15,953 bases of DNA from an uncultured Parabacteroides sp. (GCA_900770835.1 CAAGLQ010000252.1:1-15953), one strand, 5' to 3'. Positions 1-8,809 are shown, counted from the first letter of the stretch. The notes: a model not told the origin generated them from the letters alone. Numbers and translations: made by a program.

Positions 1-2126
1 CCATTTTCTAATGCGATTTTGAGATAAGGGAGATAGGGAGCGCCCAATACATATTGATCTGTACCTGGGCAAACGGGGTAGAACCCCATAGCGGAGAAAA
101 TATACCAAGCGGACATCTGGCCACAATCGTCGTTACCGCATAAACCGTCTATGTTGTTGCGATACATTTTATTCATAATCTCTCGCTGCCAATATTGGGT
201 TTTCCACGGTTGAGAGGTCCATGCGTAAAGGAATGGAATGTGATGACTGGGCTCATTGCCTTGCACATAGCCGCCTAGCAATCCCTCCTTAGTGACATCT
301 TCAGTCTCTGCAAAGAATGCATCCGGAAGGTGCATGGTGAAGAGAGAATCCAACTTGGCTACGAAAGCGCTCTCACCACCCATCATGCGAATCAGTCCGT
401 TGACATCTTGAGGTACATAGAAGGAGTAATTGAGCGCATTACCCTCGATAAAGCCCTCTCCGTGGGTGCTCAACAGGCTAAACGGAGTCTTAAATGCTCC
501 CTGGTTGTTGCGGGGGCGTGCGTAACCCATCGAAGGATCAAACATGTGCTTGTAGTTGGCTGCCCGTTCTTTGTAGCGTTTGGCTACCTCCTCATTCCCA
601 CAGCGAAGGGCTGTTTGATAGATGGTCCAATCGTCGTAGGCATATTCTAACGTTAATGAGCCTGCACTTCCGCTTCGCTCCAAAGGTACATAACCCTTTT
701 CCATATACGCTTTCGTCCCTTCATAATAGGGTATGGTGGAACTGCTGACCATCGCTTGTAGGGCTTTGTCCTTGTCGATGGGAAGTCCTTTGGCGATTGC
801 GTCAGCCAATACAGAGACCGAATGATACCCAATCATGCACCAGTTCTCATTCGCCATGTGACTCCAGATGGGTAAGGCATGATGTACGCTTTGCGCACAG
901 TGCTGCAACATGCTTTGCGCAATGTCTGTATTCACTTGTCGATTGATGATGTTGAACAGCGGGTGTAAGGCTCTGTAAGTGTCCCACACAGAGAAGACAG
1001 TGTAGTTCGTAAACCCTTTTGCTTGGTGGATGTTGTGATCCAAACCTCTGTATTGTCCATCCACATCCATGTACACGCAGGGGTTGATCATGGTGTGATA
1101 GAGCGAGGTGTAAAGCATCGCCAATTGATCTTCATTGCCTTTTGCATCGATTACGCAAAGGGCTTGCTCCCAGCGGTTGGCTGCTTGGGTCGCTAATTGA
1201 TCGAAAGAGCAAGCGGATGCCTCTGCCTGTAAATTCTTCAGTGCTCCGGCTGTGCTTACACCCGACAGTGCCACCTTTACCTCTAACTCGTTGCCCGCTT
1301 TAGGGTCAAAATCGAAGTAGGTCACTAACTTTCGTCCACCCATATCGGGAAAGTTATGGGTCATATCAAATTTCCCATAGCCACCTTTGTAATCGACTTT
1401 TGCCTTTTCAACGCAACCATATTGTTGAATGGGCTTTGAGAAGCTAATGGCAAAGTAAGTATAGTTGACTCTTGCCCAGCCGTTCGTGATACGATAACCC
1501 GTCAATAGGGTGTCGTTCTCCACACGAAGCTGTGTCCACAGCACTTTGCCGTCATAATTGTAGATACCATGTATTAAATCAAGAATGAGATGTTGTTGCT
1601 CACTCTGTTTGGGATAGGTGTATTTATGTATGCCTACTCGTTGGGTAGTGGTCAATTGGGCTTTGATGCCGTAATCGGCCAACATAACCTCATAATAGCC
1701 AGGCTTGGCTATCTCTGTTTGATGCGAGTAGCGGGAACGATAACCGCTGTCTGGATGATCAGCCGTTCCTGGATTCAGTTTCAATGTACCTACTGTCGGC
1801 ATAACTAAAAGATCTCCCAAATCGGAGTGGCCGGTACCGCTGAAATGGGTATGGCTAAAACCTACGATGCTACTGTCTTTATATTGGTAACCGGCGCAAT
1901 AGGCATACACATCGGGCTGGTATTTTCCATTGATGTTATGAGGGATAGTGTCAGTATCCGGACTCAGTTGGATAAGACCAAAAGGTTGGCAAGCGCCAGG
2001 GAATGTATGTCCCATGCCGTTTGTTCCGATGATCGGATTGACCCGGTCAATGGCTTGTTGTGCTGTCATGTTGAAAAGGGTACTCAACCCAAGGCAGAGG
2101 CCACCGATGATTCTACTAATGTGCAT
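1..2126 (-). CDS. GH92 family alpha-mannosidase (3' end cut by window edge)
   Basis: Secreted or surface glycoside hydrolase, by family a calcium-dependent exo-acting alpha-mannosidase (often alpha-1,2) acting on N-glycans or mannans. 708 codons are visible with no stop; the C-terminus lies off the left edge (from memory, family members are about 740-780 residues, so little is missing). A type I signal peptide covers residues 1 to about 22 (hydrophobic IIGGLCLGLSTLF, then MTA before QQ). The mature protein opens with the GH92 sequence VNPIIGTNGMGHTFPGA (29-45), followed by GFSHTHFSGTGHSDLGD (89-105). Further on are VWDTYR (380-385), FIEGNA (Glu561, likely the general acid), GNEPSHH (Glu625) and GNDDCGQMSAWY (Asp666/667, region of the catalytic base). 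The ATG at 2124-2126 is the only start that gives the signal peptide. It lies 138 bases downstream of the hybrid regulator on the same strand, which probably controls it. Family assignment is firm; linkage specificity cannot be read from sequence. Confidence 0.95.
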   Translation of the reverse strand, partial: MHISRIIGGLCLGLSTLFNMTAQQAIDRVNPIIGTNGMGHTFPGACQPFGLIQLSPDTDTIPHNINGKYQPDVYAYCAGYQYKDSSIVGFSHTHFSGTGHSDLGDLLVMPTVGTLKLNPGTADHPDSGYRSRYSHQTEIAKPGYYEVMLADYGIKAQLTTTQRVGIHKYTYPKQSEQQHLILDLIHGIYNYDGKVLWTQLRVENDTLLTGYRITNGWARVNYTYFAISFSKPIQQYGCVEKAKVDYKGGYGKFDMTHNFPDMGGRKLVTYFDFDPKAGNELEVKVALSGVSTAGALKNLQAEASACSFDQLATQAANRWEQALCVIDAKGNEDQLAMLYTSLYHTMINPCVYMDVDGQYRGLDHNIHQAKGFTNYTVFSVWDTYRALHPLFNIINRQVNTDIAQSMLQHCAQSVHHALPIWSHMANENWCMIGYHSVSVLADAIAKGLPIDKDKALQAMVSSSTIPYYEGTKAYMEKGYVPLERSGSAGSLTLEYAYDDWTIYQTALRCGNEEVAKRYKERAANYKHMFDPSMGYARPRNNQGAFKTPFSLLSTHGEGFIEGNALNYSFYVPQDVNGLIRMMGGESAFVAKLDSLFTMHLPDAFFAETEDVTKEGLLGGYVQGNEPSHHIPFLYAWTSQPWKTQYWQREIMNKMYRNNIDGLCGNDDCGQMSAWYIFSAMGFYPVCPGTDQYVLGAPYLPYLKIALEN

Positions 2127-2168
2127 GTCTGTTTGCTCTTGTTGTTTGTCAGATGTCTTTAACAGCTG

Positions 2169-2176
2169 CGAAGGTA
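2169..2176 (-). promoter_or_regulatory. Candidate -7 promoter box for the GH92 gene
   Basis: On the minus strand the sequence reads TACCTTCG, one base off the Bacteroidetes -7 consensus TAnnTTTG, 42 bases before the mannosidase start. No convincing -33 TTTG is seen. A small dyad, TGTC-CTAAAT-GACA (2200-2213), lies just upstream where an activator would bind. Suggests the enzyme has its own promoter rather than depending only on read-through from the regulator gene. Confidence 0.5.
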
Positions 2177-2264
2177 GATAATTTGGTAGGCATCCGAAGT
2201 GTCCTAAATGACATGAAGGGTGCTCTAATTGTAAGGTTGCCTTTTAGGGTACTATTATGTTGGA

Positions 2265-5200
2265 TTAGGAATCCTTTGTGAATGAATCCGTTGCTGCTTT
2301 AAGCCGAAATTCGTTTGGAGTGAGGTTGAACTTCTTGGCAAACTCCCGATAGAAATAAGATTTGCTGGTTACGCCTACTTCAAAAATGATCTCTTGCACG
2401 TTCATATTCGTGTTCACCAATAGCTGGGCGGCATAGTTAAACCGATAGGATTTGATGAAATCGCTGGGGGGAGTGCCCGTGATGCGTTTGAATCGACGAG
2501 AGAACATACGGCCACTCATGTGTAGCTTGTTGGCGATCCAATCCGGTCCGAAGCCATCCTCTTTGATGTATTGCTTCACGATATCGTTGACCGCTTCAAT
2601 GAAGGCTTTATCCTCTTGGTGTACCAGTTGGCCTTCGTTGACTTGGTAGGCGCTTTCCGGTGAATAGAAGTAGGCTTTCATCTCTTGCTGGTTGCGCATG
2701 AGGCGATCCACTACCGAATGCAGTACATCAGGCGAAAAGGGTTTCGTTAAGTAAGCATTGGCCCCTCGTTGCAGTCCTTCCGCCTGCTCATTCTCGGAGA
2801 TCTTGGCGGAGACGACGACCACGGGGATATGTTTGGTGAACCGGTCTTGCTTCAATTGGTCGATCAATTCTAAACCATTGATGCCTGGCATCATGAGGTC
2901 GGTGATGATGAGGTTAGGCGTATGCTGGTGGATTACATCCAATGCCTCTTCGCCAGAGAAAGCCTGCATCACCTGATAGTTGTCCGAAAGATTCTGTGTA
3001 ATGAGCCATACGATATCCTTATGGTCATCCACGACCAGAATCAAAGGTTTGCTGGCGCTCTCCTCTTCCGAAATTGGAGGCTCCTTGGTGTTGGAAGCCT
3101 GCGGAATAACGTGAGCTGAAACTGTTTGCTCCTCCTCTTGTACAGGTTGGTTGGCCATGGCCTCCTCATGGGCGCCTGCCAGTCGCGGTAGCTGCACGAT
3201 AAATTCCGCATAGGTTCCCTCTTCGCTTCTTACCTCGATTTGTCCGCTCAATGCCTGTACCAAACTGTGGCAGATGAATAGACCCAATCCATGTCGGGAG
3301 GTGCCTGAATGCTGTTCGCTTTCCATGGATCCGATAATACCATAGCGATTAAACAGGTTTTTTAGCTTTGCTTGCGGAATGCCTTGCCCCGTGTTATAGA
3401 CGCTTAGCCATAGATGCTCATCTTTTATCTCCACATTCACCTTGACTTTGCCTCCCTGTTGGGTATATTTGAAGGCATTTGAGAGGAGATTGGTGATGAT
3501 CTTCTTGAAATAGAGCGGGTCTGTTTGCCAATGCAATGTTTCGGGTTGATTGAGCGTGAATTGGATTTGTTGTTGTTCCGCTAACGATTGAAACCATTGG
3601 TATTGCTTGCACAGGAGTTGCGAGATGGCAACGAGCTCAATTTGTGCTTGATTGAATCCCTCGTCTTCCGCCTTGCGGAAATCCAGAATCTCTTGGATCA
3701 ATTCGTTCAGTTCTGCTACATTATCTCGCAGTACGGCACTGTATTTCTGCAGCTCTTGATGCTGCTGCTCGCTGGCGTAACGATGAATGTATTTGTCTGC
3801 ACCATTGATCAGCGTGAGTGGAGAACAAAGCTCATGGGTGATGTTCGTGAAGAAGTTCAGTTTGGCTTTGTATAATTTCTCCTTTTGCTCCTCCCTCAAT
3901 TGATGGGCTAAAGCGATCTGTTTCTGACGGTACCGGTGCCTAATCCATAAAAAGCAGAGGCCAAAAATCAAAAGGCAGATCACCACATAACTGATAATAG
4001 CCCATGTGCTGCGGTAGAATGGCGGGAGCTTACGGATCGGGATGGAAAACGCTTGGATGCTTGAGTCACTTACGTCTGTCCGATAATGGATGTGCAACAG
4101 GTAGTTTCCGGAAGGCAGGTTGCTGAAAAGCACTTTATTGTTCCTTTGCAAATCATACCATACATCGTCGTATCCTTCCAACTGGAAGGAGAAGGCTCCC
4201 TCCTCTCGGTGGATGTAATCTGGTGCAGCCATCGTCAGCATGACTAATTGCACATGGCTGGGCACGGTGATCCCCTGTTGGATTGTTTCCTTGTCGAACG
4301 GAATCACTTTGTCATCCATGCGAATCTCGAAAAGAGCTAGTTGAGACGGATAGCTTGGTGCCTCCGTGGCTTGCGGATTGACCCAAACCAACCCATTCAC
4401 ACCGCCAAAGAAGAGTCTTCCGCTGTAAGGGCATTCCCAATAGGCATCATCGCTAAACTCCTCCATCGACAAAGCCGGTGTTTGATAGGCGGTGAATAAC
4501 TGATTAGCTGGATTGTATTTGGCTAATCCTTTGTTGGTGCTCAGCCAGACATGACCGTTTGCCTCCTGCAGGATGCCATGAATCATGATGCTGATCTCTC
4601 GGTGGTTGTGTTTCACCGGATAAACTTGCAGCTGATTCTCTTGATAACTTGCCTTCAAGAGTCCGGAGCTACTCCCGATGAGCAGGGTGCTGTCTTTGGT
4701 GATTCGGACGGAGAGAATGTCGCCAAATGCCAGATGCTCGTCGTTAATCTCCTGTAAGAAAGTGTATTGGCCACTTCGCAGATTGTAGCTGATCAAGCCA
4801 AAGCCTCTTCGGCTGCCCAGTATGAATAGAGAGTCGTTCAACTGCACCATGTCCTGTATCTCGTTGCAGAGGTTGGCGTCTTTGTGGAAGGAGACAGTCC
4901 GCAAGGAGGTGATCTCTGGTTGGTTGCCCGTGATGCGCAACTTTAGCTCATACAGTCCGTTTGAGGTGGAGGATAGCCACAAAGTGCTGTCGTTTAACTC
5001 AATGATACGGTGAATATGGAGGATGGGAGCGCTGCCTTCCGGCTGTTTGAGCGTATGCATCCGTTGCTCTCTGCATGAGAAATAGCAGAATCCGGGATCT
5101 TCTGTGCCAATCCAGATACACGGATGAAAACGGCTCTCCTTGAGGCAATACACCCGATCGTGTGTCAATCCCTCTTTGGTGGTGTAATGGCTTATCGCTG

Positions 5201-6350
5201 CGGCGGGTATTGGCTTGTCTGCATACTGTTCGTACTGCTTGATGCGCACGATACCATCTCCTTTCGTGCCAAACCACAAGGAACCCTCCCTGTCCGTCAG
5301 TAAAGAGCGGATTGGATTATGCAGAGGGATGGGTAGATGGCTTTGTAGGATACTGCCAAAACGGGCAGGCTTGTCATATAACATCTTAATACCTTGGCCA
5401 TCCGAACCAATCCAATAGATTTCCTGCCCTTTATCGACCATTCCCCAAAACATGCCTAAACCCACATCTATCGGGTTGGCTGGTTGATGCACATCCACGA
5501 TGAAACCTAAGCGGAAAGAGACATAGACGCTTGATTGGAAGGGGTCGATAGAGACAATCTCTCCATATTTTTCGCGCATCCCTTTTAGGTTGGCGATCCA
5601 GGTTTTCTCTTCGCCTTCCAACGTGCAGCGGTAGAGTTGCTCCGATTCATCTACGAAATAGAGGTGTCCCTCCTTTTGATTGGCAGTAAGCAGGCCTTGC
5701 GGGTGAAACGATTGGGCTTCGATCTGGATGGAACAATCGTTACCTTTCTCTTTTAGGGTCAAGCGCATCCGTTCGCCGGAGGTCAACAGCAGGCTGAAAC
5801 TCCCGTCTCCATTGTCGAGTAGTGCGGCCACCAGTTCTGGAGAGATGCCATAGAGGGGCAGATCAATCAAGCGCTGTGTGGAGGGCGAGTAGCAAGCGAT
5901 TTGGTCCTCACGGCAGATCGCTACCATGAACCCTTGTCGGTTGCTGGCCATGTGAAGGCAGTCGATATACCCAGGGAAGGCTGCAACAACCCGTCTTTCT
6001 TTCAATGAGAATTTATTGAATCCCAAGGAGGTGGAGATCCAAAGATAGCCGGGTTCCGCATCGGTGATACGCTGGATGATATTGCTGCACAAAGAGTTTT
6101 TATAGTTCAACTCAAAGCGATAGACGTAGATGTCTTTGCCGTTATAGAGGTTTAGACCGTCGTAGGTGCCGATCCAAAGATAGCCTTGTGGATCTTGGTG
6201 CATACAAATCACGGCATTGTTGGAAAGCTCGCCTAGGTCTAATTTATGCAACGAGGATGCACCCTTCACTGGAGTGAAGGTCCCGAGGATCCCGCTTACT
6301 AGCGTGAAAAGGAATAAGATGAACACCGTTCGCTTCAAGTGCTTTTCCAT
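2265..6350 (-). CDS. Hybrid two-component system regulator (sensor propeller, kinase, receiver, AraC DNA-binding domain)
   Basis: Single-protein sensor kinase plus response regulator (HTCS) of 1361 residues, the usual length, which in Bacteroidetes binds a glycan fragment in the periplasm and switches on the neighbouring glycan-utilisation genes. Order: signal peptide or N-terminal anchor (1 to about 30, ending TPVKGA); periplasmic beta-propellers with repeated Reg_prop blades such as GYLWIGTYDGLNLY, GSLWFGTKGDGIV, STLWLSSTSNGLYEL and HVWLSTNKGLAKY; a Y_Y_Y domain (FSFQLEGYDDVWYDL); one membrane helix at about 784-806; HisKA domain with phospho-acceptor His839 in FTNITHELCSPLTLI; ATPase domain with N-box NLLSNAFKYT, G1 NTGQGIP and G2 GLGLFICHSLV; a receiver at about 1104-1220 with DD at 1109, phospho-Asp1151 in IITDLMMPG and Lys in TKPF; a C-terminal AraC helix-turn-helix ending in SKSYFYREFAKKFNLTPNEFR. 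All key residues are present. The adjacent GH92 gene suggests a mannose-containing ligand (inference). Confidence 0.96.
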   Translation of the reverse strand: MEKHLKRTVFILFLFTLVSGILGTFTPVKGASSLHKLDLGELSNNAVICMHQDPQGYLWIGTYDGLNLYNGKDIYVYRFELNYKNSLCSNIIQRITDAEPGYLWISTSLGFNKFSLKERRVVAAFPGYIDCLHMASNRQGFMVAICREDQIACYSPSTQRLIDLPLYGISPELVAALLDNGDGSFSLLLTSGERMRLTLKEKGNDCSIQIEAQSFHPQGLLTANQKEGHLYFVDESEQLYRCTLEGEEKTWIANLKGMREKYGEIVSIDPFQSSVYVSFRLGFIVDVHQPANPIDVGLGMFWGMVDKGQEIYWIGSDGQGIKMLYDKPARFGSILQSHLPIPLHNPIRSLLTDREGSLWFGTKGDGIVRIKQYEQYADKPIPAAAISHYTTKEGLTHDRVYCLKESRFHPCIWIGTEDPGFCYFSCREQRMHTLKQPEGSAPILHIHRIIELNDSTLWLSSTSNGLYELKLRITGNQPEITSLRTVSFHKDANLCNEIQDMVQLNDSLFILGSRRGFGLISYNLRSGQYTFLQEINDEHLAFGDILSVRITKDSTLLIGSSSGLLKASYQENQLQVYPVKHNHREISIMIHGILQEANGHVWLSTNKGLAKYNPANQLFTAYQTPALSMEEFSDDAYWECPYSGRLFFGGVNGLVWVNPQATEAPSYPSQLALFEIRMDDKVIPFDKETIQQGITVPSHVQLVMLTMAAPDYIHREEGAFSFQLEGYDDVWYDLQRNNKVLFSNLPSGNYLLHIHYRTDVSDSSIQAFSIPIRKLPPFYRSTWAIISYVVICLLIFGLCFLWIRHRYRQKQIALAHQLREEQKEKLYKAKLNFFTNITHELCSPLTLINGADKYIHRYASEQQHQELQKYSAVLRDNVAELNELIQEILDFRKAEDEGFNQAQIELVAISQLLCKQYQWFQSLAEQQQIQFTLNQPETLHWQTDPLYFKKIITNLLSNAFKYTQQGGKVKVNVEIKDEHLWLSVYNTGQGIPQAKLKNLFNRYGIIGSMESEQHSGTSRHGLGLFICHSLVQALSGQIEVRSEEGTYAEFIVQLPRLAGAHEEAMANQPVQEEEQTVSAHVIPQASNTKEPPISEEESASKPLILVVDDHKDIVWLITQNLSDNYQVMQAFSGEEALDVIHQHTPNLIITDLMMPGINGLELIDQLKQDRFTKHIPVVVVSAKISENEQAEGLQRGANAYLTKPFSPDVLHSVVDRLMRNQQEMKAYFYSPESAYQVNEGQLVHQEDKAFIEAVNDIVKQYIKEDGFGPDWIANKLHMSGRMFSRRFKRITGTPPSDFIKSYRFNYAAQLLVNTNMNVQEIIFEVGVTSKSYFYREFAKKFNLTPNEFRLKAATDSFTKDS

Positions 6351-6380
6351 GTAAACCTCATTGAGATGGTTATGCTAGTG

Positions 6381-6388
6381 CAAAGCTA
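6381..6388 (-). promoter_or_regulatory. -7 promoter box of the hybrid regulator gene
   Basis: Minus strand reads TAGCTTTG, a perfect match to the Bacteroidetes -7 consensus TAnnTTTG, 30 bases before the regulator start codon. The expected -33 zone is occupied by a T-rich tract and by the tandem repeat at 6404-6443 rather than by a clear TTTG, which fits an activated or repressed promoter. Confidence 0.6.
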
Positions 6389-6403
6389 CGAAAAAAAAAG
6401 ATA

Positions 6404-6443
6404 GAATTATCATTTCTCGTTTTGAATTATCATTTTTATGTTT
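6404..6443. repeat. 20-bp tandem direct repeat upstream of the hybrid regulator
   Basis: Two head-to-tail copies of a 20-base unit, 6404-6423 and 6424-6443. The first 12 bases, GAATTATCATTT, are identical and the remainder is T-rich and partly conserved. The period of 20 bases is about two helical turns, so both copies present the same face of the DNA. The array starts 16 bases upstream of the regulator's -7 box. This is the geometry of a tandem binding site for an AraC-type regulator, possibly the HTCS itself (inference). Confidence 0.6.
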
Positions 6444-6489
6444 GAACGATACTGATAGCCCCCGTTTGAGGCCATTTCGCCCCTTCGTT

Positions 6490-7038
6490 TTCTGCTTGAT
6501 GGTGGCGATGTTGCAGAATAAGGACAATGGTAGTATCGGCAAGATGCCTTGCGAGTAGTTGTTTCCATTGCTCCTGACAAACAAGGATGAACTGATATGC
6601 TTTCGGTATGACGTCACATATAGCCCCGACCGAATCCAGTCCTAAGGGTAGAGATATCCAGGGAGGGAGGCAAATTGCGCTTACTGGGCATACCGATAGT
6701 GATTGACTGCTGGTTTAACAAGCCATCAATTGAGTTTTAACCATATATTTATGAACTCCTAATTCTCTAAAAGGCGTTTGGGTTTTTGTCCGAGAAGAGC
6801 GTATCTGAATACGCTATATGAATTTCGAAAGGAAGACTATAAGTATGTAGTTGCTCTCGACCTTAAACGTTTACAGTAAACTATAGAAATACTGAGTCAT
6901 ACGATAAAAGACAACAATGTTGTTGGTTTGATACACAAGTGATTTTGCGGTGGGCTAATAGGCAAAGGAATATGGTACTCAAGCGAGGATGATATTCAAG
7001 GAGGACCACTGAGTCTGCTTGATTTGTATCCAAAATAG
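6490..7038 (+). pseudogene. Remnant of a group II intron reverse transcriptase/maturase
   Basis: No open frame survives, but conceptual translation recovers, in family order, the N-terminal half of a group II intron reverse transcriptase. MLQNKDNGSIGKM (from 6508) matches the usual NKGxxGVDGM start region. A stop lies at 6556-6558, then NKDELI. After a frame change at about 6645 comes VEISREGGKLRLLGIPIVID (6648-6707), the RVEIPKxGGxxRxLGIPTVxDR block. IYE and FGFLSEKSVSEYAI (6777-6818) match IYEP..SYGFRP..S. After a second frame change near 6819, YKYVVALDL (6838-6864) matches the YxYVVDxDLExFFD motif, followed by IEILSHTIKDNNVVGLIHK (6883-6939) and QGGPLSLL (6997-7020), the PQGGPLSPLL motif. 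Stops at 6643, 6738, 6768, 6819, 6877, 6940 and 7036 break it. The YADD catalytic motif, the maturase domain and a recognisable intron domain V are absent. It is a dead fragment, not an active intron. Confidence 0.85.
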
Positions 7039-7086
7039 GAACAGCATGTGTGGTGGGGTGAGAAGTTAATAAACGTAAAAGAAAAT

Positions 7087-7121
7087 AGGAGATAAACGCC
7101 AATCATTGGTATTTACCTCCT
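7087..7121 (-). terminator. Rho-independent terminator of the DUF4301 gene
   Basis: A near-complete hairpin: arms 7087-7102 and 7106-7121 around a 3-base loop, with two G-U pairs and one mismatch when read as minus-strand RNA. It lies 30 bases after the DUF4301 stop codon and is followed on the minus strand by the T-rich run TATTTTCTTTT. Confidence 0.8.
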
Positions 7122-7151
7122 ACTCGATTTTGATCGTTATTTCAATTCTAA

Positions 7152-8672
7152 TTATTGATGCTCCGGACGCAGCAAGTCGTTAACCGTCTTCACCGGATTG
7201 AAGGTCTCAATGGGCACCTCTACAAAGACGGTGTTCCAGTCGCTCATCGCACCGTTCCACAAGCCCGGCAACTCCAAAGCCTTCAGCTCACGGCCATCCT
7301 TGCTCTTGAAAGAGATGAAGCCGGTGTTCTTATCCACATATTCCGGCAAGTTGTATTTCTCGCCCTTGTGGTTCTTCACCGCGCAAACCAAATCTACCGG
7401 ATTGAAGTGTGTGCCCTGCTCGAACATCGCCTTCTTTGCCGGATCCTTCATGTCAATCTGTGAGCTTTCCAATACCTGCAAAGAGACGGTACCATCTGGA
7501 TTAACCGCCAAGAACGGGCCTCCACCCGGCTCACCGACATTCTTCACCATACCGCAGACACGCAACGGGCGCTCCAGCTTGCTCTTGATGTAAAGAATCA
7601 ACTCCGCATCCTCCAGCAGCTTCGTGTCAGGATTCTTCACGCAGAGGTCATCCTGCAAGAAGTGGATCATCTCCTCCATCTGCTCATGCGTATATTTGCC
7701 ACTCTCGATCAGCTCCAAATAGTGGAAAATCTTCTGCTGCAAAGAGACCAATACACCGGCGATGACCTTCTTGTAGATCACCGTAGCGCACTTGAAGCTA
7801 TCGGGCACTACATTGTCAATATTCTTGATGAAGATGACATCTGCGTCCACATCGTTCAGGTTCTCAATCAATGCGCCATGACCACCCGGACGGAACAGCA
7901 GCTTGTTGTTCTTATCGCGGAACGGCGTGTTGTCCATCGCTGCCGCAACAGTGTCTGTGCTGGGCTTTTGGATGCTGAACGAGATATCGTATTTCACGGA
8001 GAACTGATCTTCATACGCTCCTGCCTTCTCAGCGACCAACTGCTCAAACAGCGCCTGATGCTCCGGAGAAACCGTGAAGTGGATATTTACCTCGCCCGCA
8101 TTGTTCTTCGCATACATCGCTCCCTCGGCCAAATGCTCTTCCATCGCCGCACGTGCGCCCTCGCCATAGGTGTGGAACAGCAGCAAACCTTTCGGCAGCT
8201 GCCCATAATTCAGCCCCTTTGCCTCCAACAGGTTGGCCACGATCTCTTTATACTCACCTGCCGCTTTCAATGCCGGGATGTCTTTGCCCGCATTCTGCAC
8301 GCACTTCGCATCTAATGCCTTATAGAAGGCAAACTTTTCTATCTCATTGAAGAATTTTTGCTCGAAAGCCGTGGTGGGCGCTTGGTAGTCCGCAGAGAGG
8401 AACTCATACAGATTCTTGAACATGCGGCTCGCGGCTCCGGATGCCGGCACGAACTTCACGATCTTCTTGTTTTTCGCCAAGTAAGCGTCCCATGCCTCCA
8501 TGTAGGAAGCCTGCGCCTCTTTATCAATGACCATGATACCCTTATCCACGGAAGCGGAAGCTGCGATCTCTAAATAGGGGAAACCTTTCACGAAGCAAGC
8601 CAACTGCTCTTCAATCTGTTTTTCGCTGATTCCTTTTGCTTTCAGCTGTTCTAAATCGTTTGCGTTTAGCAT
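7152..8672 (-). CDS. DUF4301 family protein, possible nucleotidyltransferase-like enzyme
   Basis: A 506-residue cytosolic protein with no signal peptide or membrane helix, recognised as the DUF4301 family that is common in Bacteroidetes; function not established as far as I know. Visible landmarks are a glycine/alanine-rich KFVPASGAASRMFK (73-86) after an N-terminal helical segment, FRPGGHGALIENLND (260-274) and FIKNIDNVVPD (281-291). These three blocks resemble in order the nucleotide-binding loop, the PGGHG-type substrate loop and the N-x-DN motif of UDP-sugar pyrophosphorylases, so a sugar-phosphate nucleotidyltransferase fold is a reasonable hypothesis (inference from motifs only). CGMVKNVGEPGGGPF (about 373-387) is another strongly structured loop. 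The gene is monocistronic: divergent from the alarmone synthetase gene and closed by its own terminator. Start ATG 8670-8672 agrees with the promoter 65 bases upstream. Confidence 0.88.
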   Translation of the reverse strand: MLNANDLEQLKAKGISEKQIEEQLACFVKGFPYLEIAASASVDKGIMVIDKEAQASYMEAWDAYLAKNKKIVKFVPASGAASRMFKNLYEFLSADYQAPTTAFEQKFFNEIEKFAFYKALDAKCVQNAGKDIPALKAAGEYKEIVANLLEAKGLNYGQLPKGLLLFHTYGEGARAAMEEHLAEGAMYAKNNAGEVNIHFTVSPEHQALFEQLVAEKAGAYEDQFSVKYDISFSIQKPSTDTVAAAMDNTPFRDKNNKLLFRPGGHGALIENLNDVDADVIFIKNIDNVVPDSFKCATVIYKKVIAGVLVSLQQKIFHYLELIESGKYTHEQMEEMIHFLQDDLCVKNPDTKLLEDAELILYIKSKLERPLRVCGMVKNVGEPGGGPFLAVNPDGTVSLQVLESSQIDMKDPAKKAMFEQGTHFNPVDLVCAVKNHKGEKYNLPEYVDKNTGFISFKSKDGRELKALELPGLWNGAMSDWNTVFVEVPIETFNPVKTVNDLLRPEHQ

Positions 8673-8737
8673 AGTATTACGTTTTTATATGAAGTTATCG
8701 TTCAATGTATATCGAGGAGGTCCCTGCGATACTTGGG

Positions 8738-8745
8738 CAAAAGTA
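8738..8745 (-). promoter_or_regulatory. -7 promoter box of the DUF4301 gene
   Basis: Minus strand TACTTTTG matches TAnnTTTG exactly, 65 bases before the DUF4301 start. It is back to back with the box for the RelA/SpoT gene 56 bases away. Confidence 0.6.
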
Positions 8746-8801
8746 TAAAATAAAATGAAGTTTCCTCTCCGATTTACGCAGAAAAAACTATTTTTACCGC
8801 A

Positions 8802-8809
8802 TATTTTTG
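8802..8809 (+). promoter_or_regulatory. -7 promoter box of the RelA/SpoT homologue
   Basis: TATTTTTG fits TAnnTTTG and lies 45 bases before the ATG at 8855. Its presence argues against the longer reading frame that begins at the ATG at 8807, because that ATG overlaps the box itself. Confidence 0.55.

Noticed and set aside
2214..2264. Terminator between the hybrid regulator and the GH92 gene
   Set aside because: Only a 4-bp AAGG/CCTT stem is visible and it has no T tract in the minus direction, so read-through into the mannosidase remains possible.
6375..6617. 80-codon minus-strand open frame upstream of the hybrid regulator
   Set aside because: Ends over the regulator promoter and its tandem repeat and lies antisense to the reverse transcriptase relic; low-complexity sequence without family features.
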